NCBI GenBank assembly: GCA_965644295.1
Contig: CBFFRP010000133.1
Span: 271,843 to 335,842, forward strand
Reading direction: 5' to 3'
DNA length: 64,000 bases
Source: Paraphysomonas bandaiensis
Taxonomy: Eukaryota > Chrysophyceae
Each line of letters opens with the position of its first letter. Position 1 is the first letter of the stretch. Shown here piece after piece: positions 1-9,287 of this stretch. The position numbers and the translations under genes were made by a program. The notes beneath the pieces were generated by a model, which saw only the letters and a program-made list of their open reading frames with translations, was not told the DNA's origin and did no database searches.

Positions 1-169
1 GAATGATGCTGGAAAAATAGTTCCAACGAGAAAGAGAATTACTATAGTTTTCAAATTTAATCACTACATAACCTAGAGTAGTAAGCAATCCTAACAAGTT
101 ACCATTTCTTTGTTACTATGTATGAATGCTACTTCTCCTGTTGTGAAAGAAATTACATAATTAATGATC

Positions 170-1796
170 TGGCTTCATATTAACCGCATGTACTCTCGTA
201 GCTTTACCATTAATCAAAGCCTCATATAGAACCGGATTAATTCTCTTAGTCACCCTATATGGTCCTCTTCGAATCTCGGCTGTAATTTCATCGACACCTT
301 TTATTTCTCTTTACCCGACGCTGATGAAAATACTCTCACTGGACATCTGCTCCTAAAGAATAATTCTCTAACCTGGTATTCCGTAAATGGTAAATGTCTA
401 ATCTTACAATCTCTCCTTGCTTCTTCATATCTTATTCCCGCGCATGATTATAAGTACCTCCATTATTCCTTAACCAATTTTCTCTAGTCCTTTGTGTAGA
501 AGCTATCCATGCTCACTGAAACGCTGTTGTAAGTCTTTCTACCCAAGTCTCATCCCCATCCTTCAATCCTTTGTCCTTCTCATACTGATCATCTATGTCA
601 TACATTCCAACTCCTTCTGGTGTTGATGACTCTCTTCCAAAAATCATATAATATGGCGTATACCCTGTAGCATCATTTACTGTGGAGTTATACATCAGTT
701 GCACCGTCGTTAAGAACACATCCCAATCTGATTGTCTAGCATTCACATATAATGGTGTAGTTGATCCTTCAATGTTTGATTCATATTCTTCACTAGTCCA
801 TTAGACCTTTGGTTATGTGGTGTAGTACATACTCGGTGAATCTTGTAAAGTTCAGCTAATTTAGCTCTAGCTGGTTCCTAAACTCTCCCCACTGTCTGAC
901 ACTACCATCTTCGGTACTCCAAAAGCATTATATACATTCTTCACCAGTATCTTTGCAACACTCTCAGCTTCCTTATCCGTAATGGGAATAGCCACACAAA
1001 CTTACTTTTAGAATCATTACACACCAACATATATATTATGCTAATTGCCATTATCCGTTTCAGGAAGATCAATCACCAGATCTACATGTAATCTCTCCAT
1101 CGGTTTTTTCACTTCCGGATACTCCACAGTCGGTACCTTAGGTCTCCTATAGTACGTTTGTCGCAATTCACAAAATATACACGATCTACAATGCGCTCCC
1201 GACTCTTCCTTCATATCCTTCCAATAATAATGTAAGGCCATATAGATAGTATTAACTGCTCTTGTGGTTCCTGTATGCCCAAATCCTTCATGAAACATCT
1301 TATATATATATATACGCCGCCATCTTTCTGGTACCCATCTCTGCCAAATGGTTCTTCCAGCTGGTATCCATCGTCTGTGGATTTCATAGACTTCTTCGCC
1401 CATGTCTCTTTTACTTATCACCAATCCCTTGCCCACTTCCCTCATTTTTTCACCATCTTGCAAATCTTTATCCCAATTACTCAATTGCTCATCGCGAATT
1501 TGTTCCGCTCTCCACTGTATCGGTGTCATAAGCCATTTAACATCATCCTCATGCTCCATATCGTAAAGACCTGTTAACATCAACAATCCCGAAGGTCCAT
1601 GCACATAAAATGGATCATCATCGAACTTATGAGCCTGTCCTGTCACTGCCTTTTCTGTTTCCGAATAAAAAATATTTAGCACTTCTTCATATAATTGTCC
1701 ATTCTCATCATCTATAATCTTTTTACCCACTAAGCACTGTAATTCACAAATAAAATTAAACGTTGTTGCGTTCTTTTTAATCACATTTTGGTTCAT
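170..1796 (-). mobile_element. decayed Ty3/gypsy-type integrase region
   Basis: This minus-strand stretch encodes the integrase part of a Ty3/gypsy-like retrotransposon pol, broken into at least four frames. In order it shows: an HHCC zinc-binding module (HEGFGHTGT, then CRSCIFC, about 1160-1310); a first core piece ending in DLVIDLPETDNG; a frameshifted second Asp region (FGVPKMVVSDSGE, about 890-930); a third piece reading NQRSNGLVKNMN where the catalytic Glu would be expected; the core end with DATGYTPYYMIFGRE (513-746); and a C-terminal GPY/F module (GPYRV, NPVLYE, RVHAVNMKP, about 175-290). No LTR or reverse transcriptase was seen in the window, so the copy either continues to the left or is truncated. 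Loss of frame and of the Glu indicates a dead copy. This is family-level recognition by motif only. Confidence 0.75.
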
Positions 1797-2266
1797 TTAT
1801 CCATACCATCCTTAGGTATGATTTTGCACAGAATGACGAGAAAGGGTTTGTCTGGGATCTTATTTGACATTGAGAAAGAATCTTCTTCCAATGTCTCAAA
1901 GTAGCATTCAATATATATTGCTGTAATTTGAGTGCTTCTCGATTACTGTAATTTTTTGTTTCTAATCCGAATAAGAATCTTCTCTTGTAGCTTTTAGTGT
2001 TAAATTGCAATAGCGGAAAGGCTATGCTCTATTTATGTCCTATTACTAGCCGAGCTTCGTCATACATCACTTTGCGTGTATGACAAAGTAGAGTAGTTTC
2101 AAAACCACACCGTGAAAGTGCAAGGCTATTATAAAATTACTAATTTTATCCATGATGCAGATCAATAAAACATGATGTCAGAGGCAGCGAAACAGAAGTT
2201 GCGTCTAGCCAACAAGTATCTTCATAAATACTTGCAAATTTTAAGTATTTCCCAAATTATCAATAT
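1797..2266. other. no gene recognised; short hairpin
   Basis: A short minus-strand reading frame (1777-2010) directly precedes the integrase fragment and may be unrecognisable pol sequence. A perfect 8-bp stem, GTCATACA/TGTATGAC, lies near 2060-2085. Nothing else is supportable here. Confidence 0.3.
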
Positions 2267-2932
2267 CTATGGTTCTATGACATACACATTGACAAGGAGA
2301 TCGAAGTCTTTGGGGTCCTCTTCTTCTAAAATAGACACCATTGTGTTGATGTCATTCTCAGACATACTCATAAAGTTTGACCATACTCTGTTCTGTACCA
2401 TACCTTTCAGAAGGTCCTTGGTTATATTTAAATTTACATTAAACCGGGAAGTTCTCGCTTTCTCATACGTTAAATCGAAATTGCTTAAAAATAGTTCGTT
2501 AAAGTGTTCATGACGAAAGCAGCGAGATTCGTTGGATACACAAAAAAATATCGCCTTGCCATGTGCAGTCAATTTTGACCTAATCAAATTTGATGTCTCC
2601 TCGTAATTTCCAAATAGATGCAAGCAGCATTTCCCAAATATCAGGTCATACTTATCGGGGGTCTCATGGAGATACTCCACTGCATATTTCTGCACAACAT
2701 TCCCACCCTCAAAAAACGGATCCACGCTAACTAAATGAGGTAAATTCAATGCCCTTCCAAATGATCCATCCCCACAACCGAGTTCACATGCAGATCGTAC
2801 AGGGTCTGGTGAGTTATCGCGTATATACTGCTGACACGCACGTACGAATGTGGGATGACGTAATATGCCATACGTCTCGAAATAAGAGTTCCAATCCTCC
2901 CCATTAGTTGGTTGAGAAGAAGTGGTTGACAT
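2267..2932 (-). CDS. class I SAM-dependent methyltransferase
   Basis: A single-exon protein of 221 aa. The motif I glycine loop ELGCGDGSFG (residues 50-59) and the acidic motif II Asp in LVSVDPFFEG (about residue 71) are the hallmarks of a Rossmann-fold methyltransferase. DLIFGKCCLHLF near residue 95 corresponds to motif IV. The C-terminal half carries no recognisable target-recognition domain, so the substrate cannot be named. The start is the first Met of the frame and leaves a short N-terminal segment before motif I, which is normal for small methyltransferases. It faces the 7TM gene across about 470 bp, so the two may share a promoter. Soluble, no signal peptide or membrane segment. Function beyond methyl transfer is unknown. 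Confidence 0.75.
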   Translation of the reverse strand: MSTTSSQPTNGEDWNSYFETYGILRHPTFVRACQQYIRDNSPDPVRSACELGCGDGSFGRALNLPHLVSVDPFFEGGNVVQKYAVEYLHETPDKYDLIFGKCCLHLFGNYEETSNLIRSKLTAHGKAIFFCVSNESRCFRHEHFNELFLSNFDLTYEKARTSRFNVNLNITKDLLKGMVQNRVWSNFMSMSENDINTMVSILEEEDPKDFDLLVNVYVIEP

Positions 2933-3402
2933 CAGAGCAAAGGTAGGGTGAGGTCGGTGCCAGTGGTGTTTACACGCAGTTCCTGTAAGTACGAAGTCAT
3001 GTATGTACAGCTAGCTGCAGTGTATCATCATGTCATCTCTATCTAGAGGGGTTTACGGGTGCACACTATTATGCGTTTTTTATCTATAAAAACTAGTTTT
3101 TTTCTGATATTGGACCTATATTTCCTGGTTTTAGTTGAACTCGAATAATTCTGGAATATTATGAACCTGCTGTCCGTATGTGTACGCAAGTGCAGCGATT
3201 GCACTGGACTCTTACGACCTCCTCCAGTACCCTGCAATCTCCCTTCGCTCATATCTGCCCCCAGCATGTGGATAGATATCACCCCATTAGTCGTTGTAGG
3301 CAGCTTGATATATCACTTGCTCAGTCTTAGCTACCCCCCCCCTCATCATCCATCTCTCGTCTCCGTGCCTTCTTCATGTAGCCTGCTCTCTGTACCCCAG
3401 AC

Positions 3403-4440
3403 ATGAACTCCCATAACGTCTATCTGTGCTGGTTGATCCCGTGTATCTTATCGTTCATCTCCTCTTTTGCTCTCATATGCAATGTCCTTCTCACTCCCGG
3501 ATGCAGAGGGCAATATTTCCAGCAAGTGTCTGCGCTGTTAGCTCTCGCAGATATGATTCAAACAAGTGCCAGCTTTCCCGGTAATTATGGTAAGCCCGAG
3601 TCTCCCTATCTGCTCTGCTGCATAGAGAATTATATGCTTCAAATAGGAGTTATTTACAAACTGTCTATTGTGGTGGTTATGTGTGCTGTGTCCATGTTTA
3701 TTATTCTTGAACTTCGGATCCCGGACAAGAAGGGGACTTATCTCATGTCGAGTTTAGCTTTCGCGACGATACTGTTGAGTATATCTGTCTATTTTCAAAC
3801 CGCGAATGTATATTGTCATAATGAGGAGTTCCATTATTCGGATGCGTCAAAGAAAGAGCGCATGTCAGCACTGATATTGTACTGTCTAGTATTTTTCCCA
3901 TTGTACATTTCGATCACAGCATTAGGCATCTTCTGCATCGTAATGGATCGGAAATTCTCTCAAATGACTGCAACCTTAACTCCTGGAATGAGATCTCTAC
4001 TACTTCGCTTCAAACTGTTTCCTATCTTATTTGTTTTGTGTTTCTTTCCTGGTACACTCGAACTTATTCTCTTCTCTGTGGCCAACAAGCGTTATATTGC
4101 CATACACATGCTGTCAGGAGTAAGTGTTTCGATAAATGGATTTACCATTGCAGTGTCTTATTTTTACTACCAGAGATCATACCCAGGAATCATTACTTCA
4201 TTTTTTAAATGTACCAGCTCATTATCGACACATTTAAGTGCCAGGTCCTCTGTGCTTTCGCCCTCAATGGGTTGCGATTCCGATATTCACTCGTCATTTG
4301 CAGATGGTGTCAACAGTCATGTGTTAGATACCAATATTTCTGGTGATGAGTTTTTATCTGAAGATACACCAGTAGATCACACAGTATACTCTCCTTATTT
4401 AATGAAATTTAGTGACGGAAGTAAGGGCTCATTCAATTAG
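3403..4440 (+). CDS. seven-transmembrane receptor-like protein
   Basis: A 345-aa single-exon protein with a clear seven-helix hydropathy pattern: helices near residues 8-30, 40-58, 78-105, 113-133, 152-180, 202-228 and 233-256. A hydrophilic, Ser-rich C-terminal tail of about 85 residues follows, as expected of a G-protein-coupled receptor with a cytosolic tail. A PGTLEL motif in helix 6 and the NGFTIAVSYFYY segment of helix 7 recall the cAMP-receptor-like (Dictyostelium CAR/CRL) and related protist GPCR families. I cannot assign a ligand or a family with certainty. There is no N-terminal ectodomain. The C-terminal tail contains several Ser/Thr suitable for receptor phosphorylation (inference). 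It is transcribed away from the methyltransferase gene. Confidence 0.6.
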   Translation: MNSHNVYLCWLIPCILSFISSFALICNVLLTPGCRGQYFQQVSALLALADMIQTSASFPGNYGKPESPYLLCCIENYMLQIGVIYKLSIVVVMCAVSMFIILELRIPDKKGTYLMSSLAFATILLSISVYFQTANVYCHNEEFHYSDASKKERMSALILYCLVFFPLYISITALGIFCIVMDRKFSQMTATLTPGMRSLLLRFKLFPILFVLCFFPGTLELILFSVANKRYIAIHMLSGVSVSINGFTIAVSYFYYQRSYPGIITSFFKCTSSLSTHLSARSSVLSPSMGCDSDIHSSFADGVNSHVLDTNISGDEFLSEDTPVDHTVYSPYLMKFSDGSKGSFN

Positions 4441-4957
4441 TTCACCGGGTATTGATTTTCGACTCAAGACAGCAACTTGAATGCCAGAATGAGTCATCAA
4501 TGTATCATTGTTGTTTGTGTGTAATATGTGGTATTTAGATACCATATTTAGCTTATTATACAATTGTGGAAGATTTTAATAATGCTAATATGATAGATAT
4601 TGATAATCATCCTAACAGGGGTACTTTTTCTTTTGCATAGATAAAAATATGCTTAATTATCGTTACTTACGACAACTATTGTTAAATTCTGAATTACATT
4701 GGATTAAGGATTAATGATATGTGCGTGGTAATATGCAATTGTGTTCCTAATTCGAAATATGTATTAATTAGATTTATTTACCAAGGCGAGCCCAAAACAG
4801 ATATATACGAGTTACTAGAGGAATGTGGATTGTGGTCGAAGTAATTCTCAGTAAATTCGATAATCAGTTAGAAAAAAAAATTCATCTAAACTAACTACGC
4901 TTTTGAACGCAGAATTTATATCAATCACGACATGAGTATGAGCCCTACACACGAAAC
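4441..4957. other. intergenic, no gene seen
   Basis: AT-rich 3' flank of the 7TM gene. No extended coding frame, no RNA gene and no clear terminal repeat was found here. Confidence 0.5.
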
Positions 4958-6055
4958 AAAGTCGGACTCGGACTTTTTTGTGGTGTTTTGGGGGATTAGT
5001 ACCGGAGAAATTTCTCCGGGATATTAACGTGTGCCTCATATATTGTCAGTGTGTTAGCATTGGACATTTCACTGAAGTTATCTTTGCTCTACACGTAAAC
5101 GTTAATCTTGCTTGTTGAACACAATGCACTTTCAAGTAAGAAAGTAAAATTGTTAATCTAGCCACTTCACAACATCTGCATGTAACATCTGGTGAAACAT
5201 CTGTTCTTAGCAACATCGGTTTATCATATGTTCACCAGTCACTCCTATATCTTATATAGTCACACATCAGTAACTGAATTTAATTCCTTGGTAACTATAA
5301 TCACCGGTTACACGTACGAGTTGACTTCACCTATTGCACACTATCAACTCACTTCAATTGCACAATATATACCACATCATATTGCAGAACTCAACAGTTA
5401 GCAGATTATTTTCTGCACAATCATAGCCAAATGCTTGTGTGGTACAAGGGACACTAATATACGTGTGACATGTGTAGAAGTCTTTGGGCCCTGACAAATG
5501 TGAAGCAACCGAGCTGTTCACGTTAAAAACTCAAAAATTCTGAAGTCATCAGATGCCCGGTATATCTGTTGAGATCTGAAGATTCTATATACTTGCAATG
5601 GAGTGCAGTATTATGTGAGATGCAAGGATCGAAAGATATATATGTAATTAGTACATTATATTGTGTAGTATGAAACTGAAGTAGAAGTTGATGACTATAC
5701 AGGACACGATCACTGAGTGTGTGGTTTGTACACTATAGTAGTAAATGAATGGTGTTGAACACATCGAATACAACTTAGGTTCTTTATCATGTAATGATTA
5801 TAATTTCATCTTATCAATTGAAGATAGCAAACCTTAGCAAATAATGTAAACTTCTGTTAATATCAACATTCTGCTTGTTGCTCACCGCGTTTTTGCTTTG
5901 AGTGATAGAGCAAAAGCTGTTGGACCTTGGTGCTTGCGGTGACGCACAAGCAGCTTAGTAGTAGGATAATTGAGTTTGTACTAGTTAGCAAAATAATTAC
6001 TAAATTAGTTCTGAATCTTACATGCTCATTGTTAATAACAAGACATTTACTTCTG
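4958..6055 (+). repeat. dispersed repeat family A, copy 1, split by a solo LTR
   Basis: This copy shares blocks with copies at about 12.2-13.0, 24.6-25.0, 33.2-33.8 and 49.3-49.75 kb. The shared blocks are GTCGGACT followed by GTGGTGTTTTGGGGGATTAG, then CCGGAGAAATTTCTCCGG, a CAAATGCTTGTGTG block, and a right-hand block with CTTGTTGCTCAC, GAGTGATAGAGC and GACGCACAAGCAGCTT. A 293-bp solo LTR interrupts it at 5567-5859. The middle (about 5050-5410) is unrelated to the other copies. No coding capacity was found. It looks like a non-autonomous DNA element or foldback family; the exact termini are not certain. Confidence 0.65.
5567..5859 (+). mobile_element. solo LTR of the Ty1/copia-like element at 60961
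   Basis: A 293-bp sequence starting TGTTGAGATC and ending CTTCTGTTA. It is nearly identical and equal in length to the 5' LTR at 60961-61253. It is flanked by the 5-bp direct repeat ATATC (5562-5566 and 5860-5864), the expected target-site duplication. Outside the duplication the sequence rejoins the family A consensus (GGTATATC then AACATTCTGC). So an LTR retrotransposon inserted into a family A copy and later recombined to a single LTR. Confidence 0.85.
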
Positions 6056-6238
6056 CAGTATACGATAGCGTGATTACTGTACAGTTACTATTGATGAATT
6101 GTCACTAAGCCCTACTGTACATTAAAACTCCAAATTAACTTAGAAGTACGTACTAACTTAAAATTAAAAAATAACACTGTGCTAAACCATAATCTGTTTC
6201 ACAGTGTAATGTATATTCTACGATACATCAATGCTGTA

Positions 6239-8671
6239 TCACGACATTGAGATTATGATAAAAACAACAGCTGTAAGTGCCAAAAGTCCGACCACGAGAT
6301 GGTAAAAAGCTATCTTTAGGTCGCGATTAGGATCTTTGGATGCGGAGTTGTTGCGCTCCAAGTGCAGCGCGACTACATGGCCTCTTGTTCCCGCATTGAT
6401 ATGTTCACACTCGAGCTTCAATGTGCCCCATATACAACGCCTGCACAGCTCAAAAGTTGCTAAGAAGGGGCCCAATTGATCTCCCAAGGAATAGGAAAAC
6501 GGAGATCCCGATGTACCCTGTCGATATGCAATAAAACAACAAACAAGTACACGCGGCAATTAACACGCAAGTACGACTGACTAGCAAGACGAGTGCTGTC
6601 CACATCTATGCATTTTACAGTAACGCAATAATTAAAATAAGCCTACCTGCGGTATAAGGGAGAGTGTCCACATTGCTCTCAGTACCAAGTCCAGCACAAT
6701 GGCAACATAGTAATACACAGTACTTTTCTTGTACATCAGGTTTCGTCGTAGGAACACATGACTACCCAACTTACTCCAGTTGAGTGTAAATAAATCACTC
6801 CAGGTGGGCATAATTTGCATCAACCCCCAATCATTATATACATCCCAGTAAAACTGGTACAGAGTCGTGCAAACTAAAAATATAATAAACACAACCTTGT
6901 ATATAATCAGACCCGCAGTGGACGCATGCTCCTGCAACGGGTGGGCGAGACCTAAAAATACAACTATCATACCCATTAAGTACTTCAGGGCATTGTAGGA
7001 ATGCGGCCAAACTATGTATTTCATTTCAGCTGTCTTGAGAGACGTGTCATACACACGCCTCAGACACTGAGCAAACCGAAACCAGAGAGGAAGAATAGCA
7101 AGAAGCCCTGTAATTACGGACATATACCCTCGGTCACAAGTCCCAAAGGTGTGTAATGAGCTCGATTCATCGTCATACGCACCGCTAATAATATAGCACG
7201 CAGCGAATGCGCAGTTACTAAACACCTTAATACAGGATGTCATCACATCTGCAGTGTAATTTTCACGCAAAGTTACAGAACTGAAGGGTGATGTAATGAT
7301 GCGAAATATGACGGATGGTGAATACAAGCGATGAGAAGCATGATGCCTCTGCTGCACAGCATGCACCACGCCGTACAATATATACATTAATGCCAACCCC
7401 AACGGGAAATAGTGCGGGGCAACGCTCGTGTATAAATGATTTCTGCGCGCTTTATAATATAATATTAAATTCGCCAAATATATCATGCTTATATATGATG
7501 CTTCAGTAAATATTTCATGAGGACTTGGGGAATGGTCGGAATTCAAATCCAAAAGCACCAAGTAGTTCACATGGGACCGTTCCCACAAATATACGTTAAT
7601 GCCCCACAGCCAATCATATACAACTAAATTGCCCAGGAATGAGTATAAGTATATCGCAGGGTCATTCCAGAGAGTTCGACCTTCACCAGGGTCCATGTAT
7701 GCATCCCATACGAACCACAGGAGCAGAAGTGTAACGACTCCAATCTTGTATCCCAAATACCAAGAATCATGCTCCGTATGACCGCCTTTAGACATTCGGA
7801 GCTTCCCCTTCGCCTCAACAAGATCTCCATCACAACAAAAGTCCGCACATAGAGCAATTGTTCGCTTGCGTACAATGTGCAACCGCGTGTTACTCTCCTG
7901 CACACACTCCCCAAAAGATGCAGGATAGACAGCAGAGTCCATTAGATTCGGAAAAAGGGGCTCAATATGATCAGCTCTAAGCTTGTCGTGTTTTTTTAGG
8001 ATTTTAATACAAAGCATCACATTTAAAAAGGCAAATGACTCCAATTCATCTAACTTTTTATAGATGGATATATACGCACGCAACACAGACAATTCGCGGT
8101 CTTTCTTCTGTTTTCGAATAGCTTTGGAGAGGCCATCATTCGTTTCCATTGAAGAAAAAACGCCTTGCTCATTGGCCTTTTCTAATGATGCTGATAGTTG
8201 CTGCTCAAGATCGTCCAGTTTTTTATCATAGAAACTAGCCACACGTTTAACTTCGGCCAAAAACATAACTACGAATTTCGATTCCTCCCATCGTTTGGCT
8301 TTTTCTTTACGAGTTCCAGGATTATAAACATCTCTTTGCTTCTTGCTTTGGTCATCAAGTAGGTCCCCATTATTCTCCATGTCATCACTATCAGATTTTT
8401 CCCTTCCTTGTTTTTTGTGTCTGATTGCAGATCGAATGGTGCCCATAACATGCGCTGTGCTCTCTCCTGACACCGACAGGAAGTGATGCACCACTTCCCT
8501 ATAGCTGCATGTAAACACAAGAACAAATTAATTGTTTCACTTCACGTACTTGGGCTTATCGAAATCATAGTGCTCGTGCTGGAGGTAGCTCTTTAAAGTG
8601 TCGTACTCGAGGTAGCGAGCTGACCATTTTCTGATTAAATGAGCCTTAAAATTCTTGTCTAGTCGAACCAT
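6239..8671 (-). CDS. SPX-EXS phosphate exporter, XPR1/SYG1 family
   Basis: Three exons (8550-8671, 8504-6647, 6517-6239), phase-consistent, about 752 aa. Exon 1 starts MVRLDKNFKAHLIRKW and gives the amphipathic SPX start (conserved W, Y and LK pattern). The SPX core continues in exon 2 and includes LKKHDK near residue 210, the lysine cluster that binds inositol pyrophosphates in this family. Several membrane helices follow, then the EXS domain with FYWDVYNDWGLM and LVLRAMWT, and exon 3 supplies the ELCRRCIWGTLKLECEH segment. XPR1/SYG1 proteins export inorganic phosphate across the plasma membrane under inositol-pyrophosphate control. Introns are 45 nt (GTACGT...ACATGCAG) and 129 nt. The promoter contains the 12-bp minisatellite, and the gene faces the duplicated gene at 9288. 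The length fits the family (about 700-850 aa). Confidence 0.93.
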
Positions 8672-8768
8672 ACCAGTGCAGGAGGAGAGTGAAGGCGAAT
8701 GGTTCCCTATATATACGACCTAAACCGATCACAGTAACTTAACTGACTGCTTGATTTCATGACTGTGT

Positions 8769-8914
8769 GGTACATGGACTGGTACATAGACAGGTACATA
8801 GACTGGTACATAGACTGGTACATAGACAGGTACATAGACAGGTACATGGACTGGTACATGGACTGGTAGACAGGTACATAGACAGGTACATGGTACATAG
8901 GCTGGTACATAGGC
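8769..8914. repeat. 12-bp minisatellite in the XPR1 promoter
   Basis: About twelve tandem units of GGTACATAGACT and one-base variants (GGTACATGGACT, GGTACATAGACA), starting roughly 100 bp upstream of the XPR1-like start codon. GTAC palindromes recur every 12 bp, just over one helical turn. Related GTAC-rich sequence, not in clean tandem, continues to about 9060. Confidence 0.9.
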
Positions 8915-9287
8915 TGCTAGAGGGTGCAGTGTACCAGTGCAGACATAGTTTTCGTACCTGCGTACAAAAATTGTTGTACGCAAGTACATCCATGTACTGG
9001 TGTACTCAAGTATTCACATACTTCAGGAGTACAACTGGCTGTTTTTTTGAATTCGTACATGGACATGTTTATTGTGTCTTCTTGGGCATATCTATACATT
9101 CTTCATGTCAAAAACTCCTAATTTTAAAGAAAACTAGCTGAATATCAGATTTTCTATGTACTATCGGCTATAAATACACTACTTGGGGAGGATTTGCGAC
9201 AAGACCGCCCAGAAACTAACACCACGTGAATAGAACCAAGTTATGAAGCCCCCAGCAGTATATACTTCTGATAGCAGATGACATAAC
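8915..9287. promoter_or_regulatory. intergenic between divergent genes
   Basis: The remainder of the 616-bp gap between the XPR1-like start (8671, minus) and the start at 9288 (plus). No coding frame is convincing. A TATAAATA near 9170 could serve the plus-strand gene (inference). Confidence 0.35.

Noticed and set aside
1262-1577. Plus-strand frames overlapping the integrase fragment
   Set aside because: They are antisense to recognisable zinc-binding and core motifs of the integrase and show no features of their own.
2050-2110. Possible tRNA or structured RNA around the GTCATACA hairpin
   Set aside because: Only one 8-bp stem is present; no cloverleaf, box A/B or conserved loops could be drawn.
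8707-9141. Long frames over the promoter minisatellite, both strands
   Set aside because: They consist of translated tandem repeats (for example YQSM and VHRL units) with no independent protein character.
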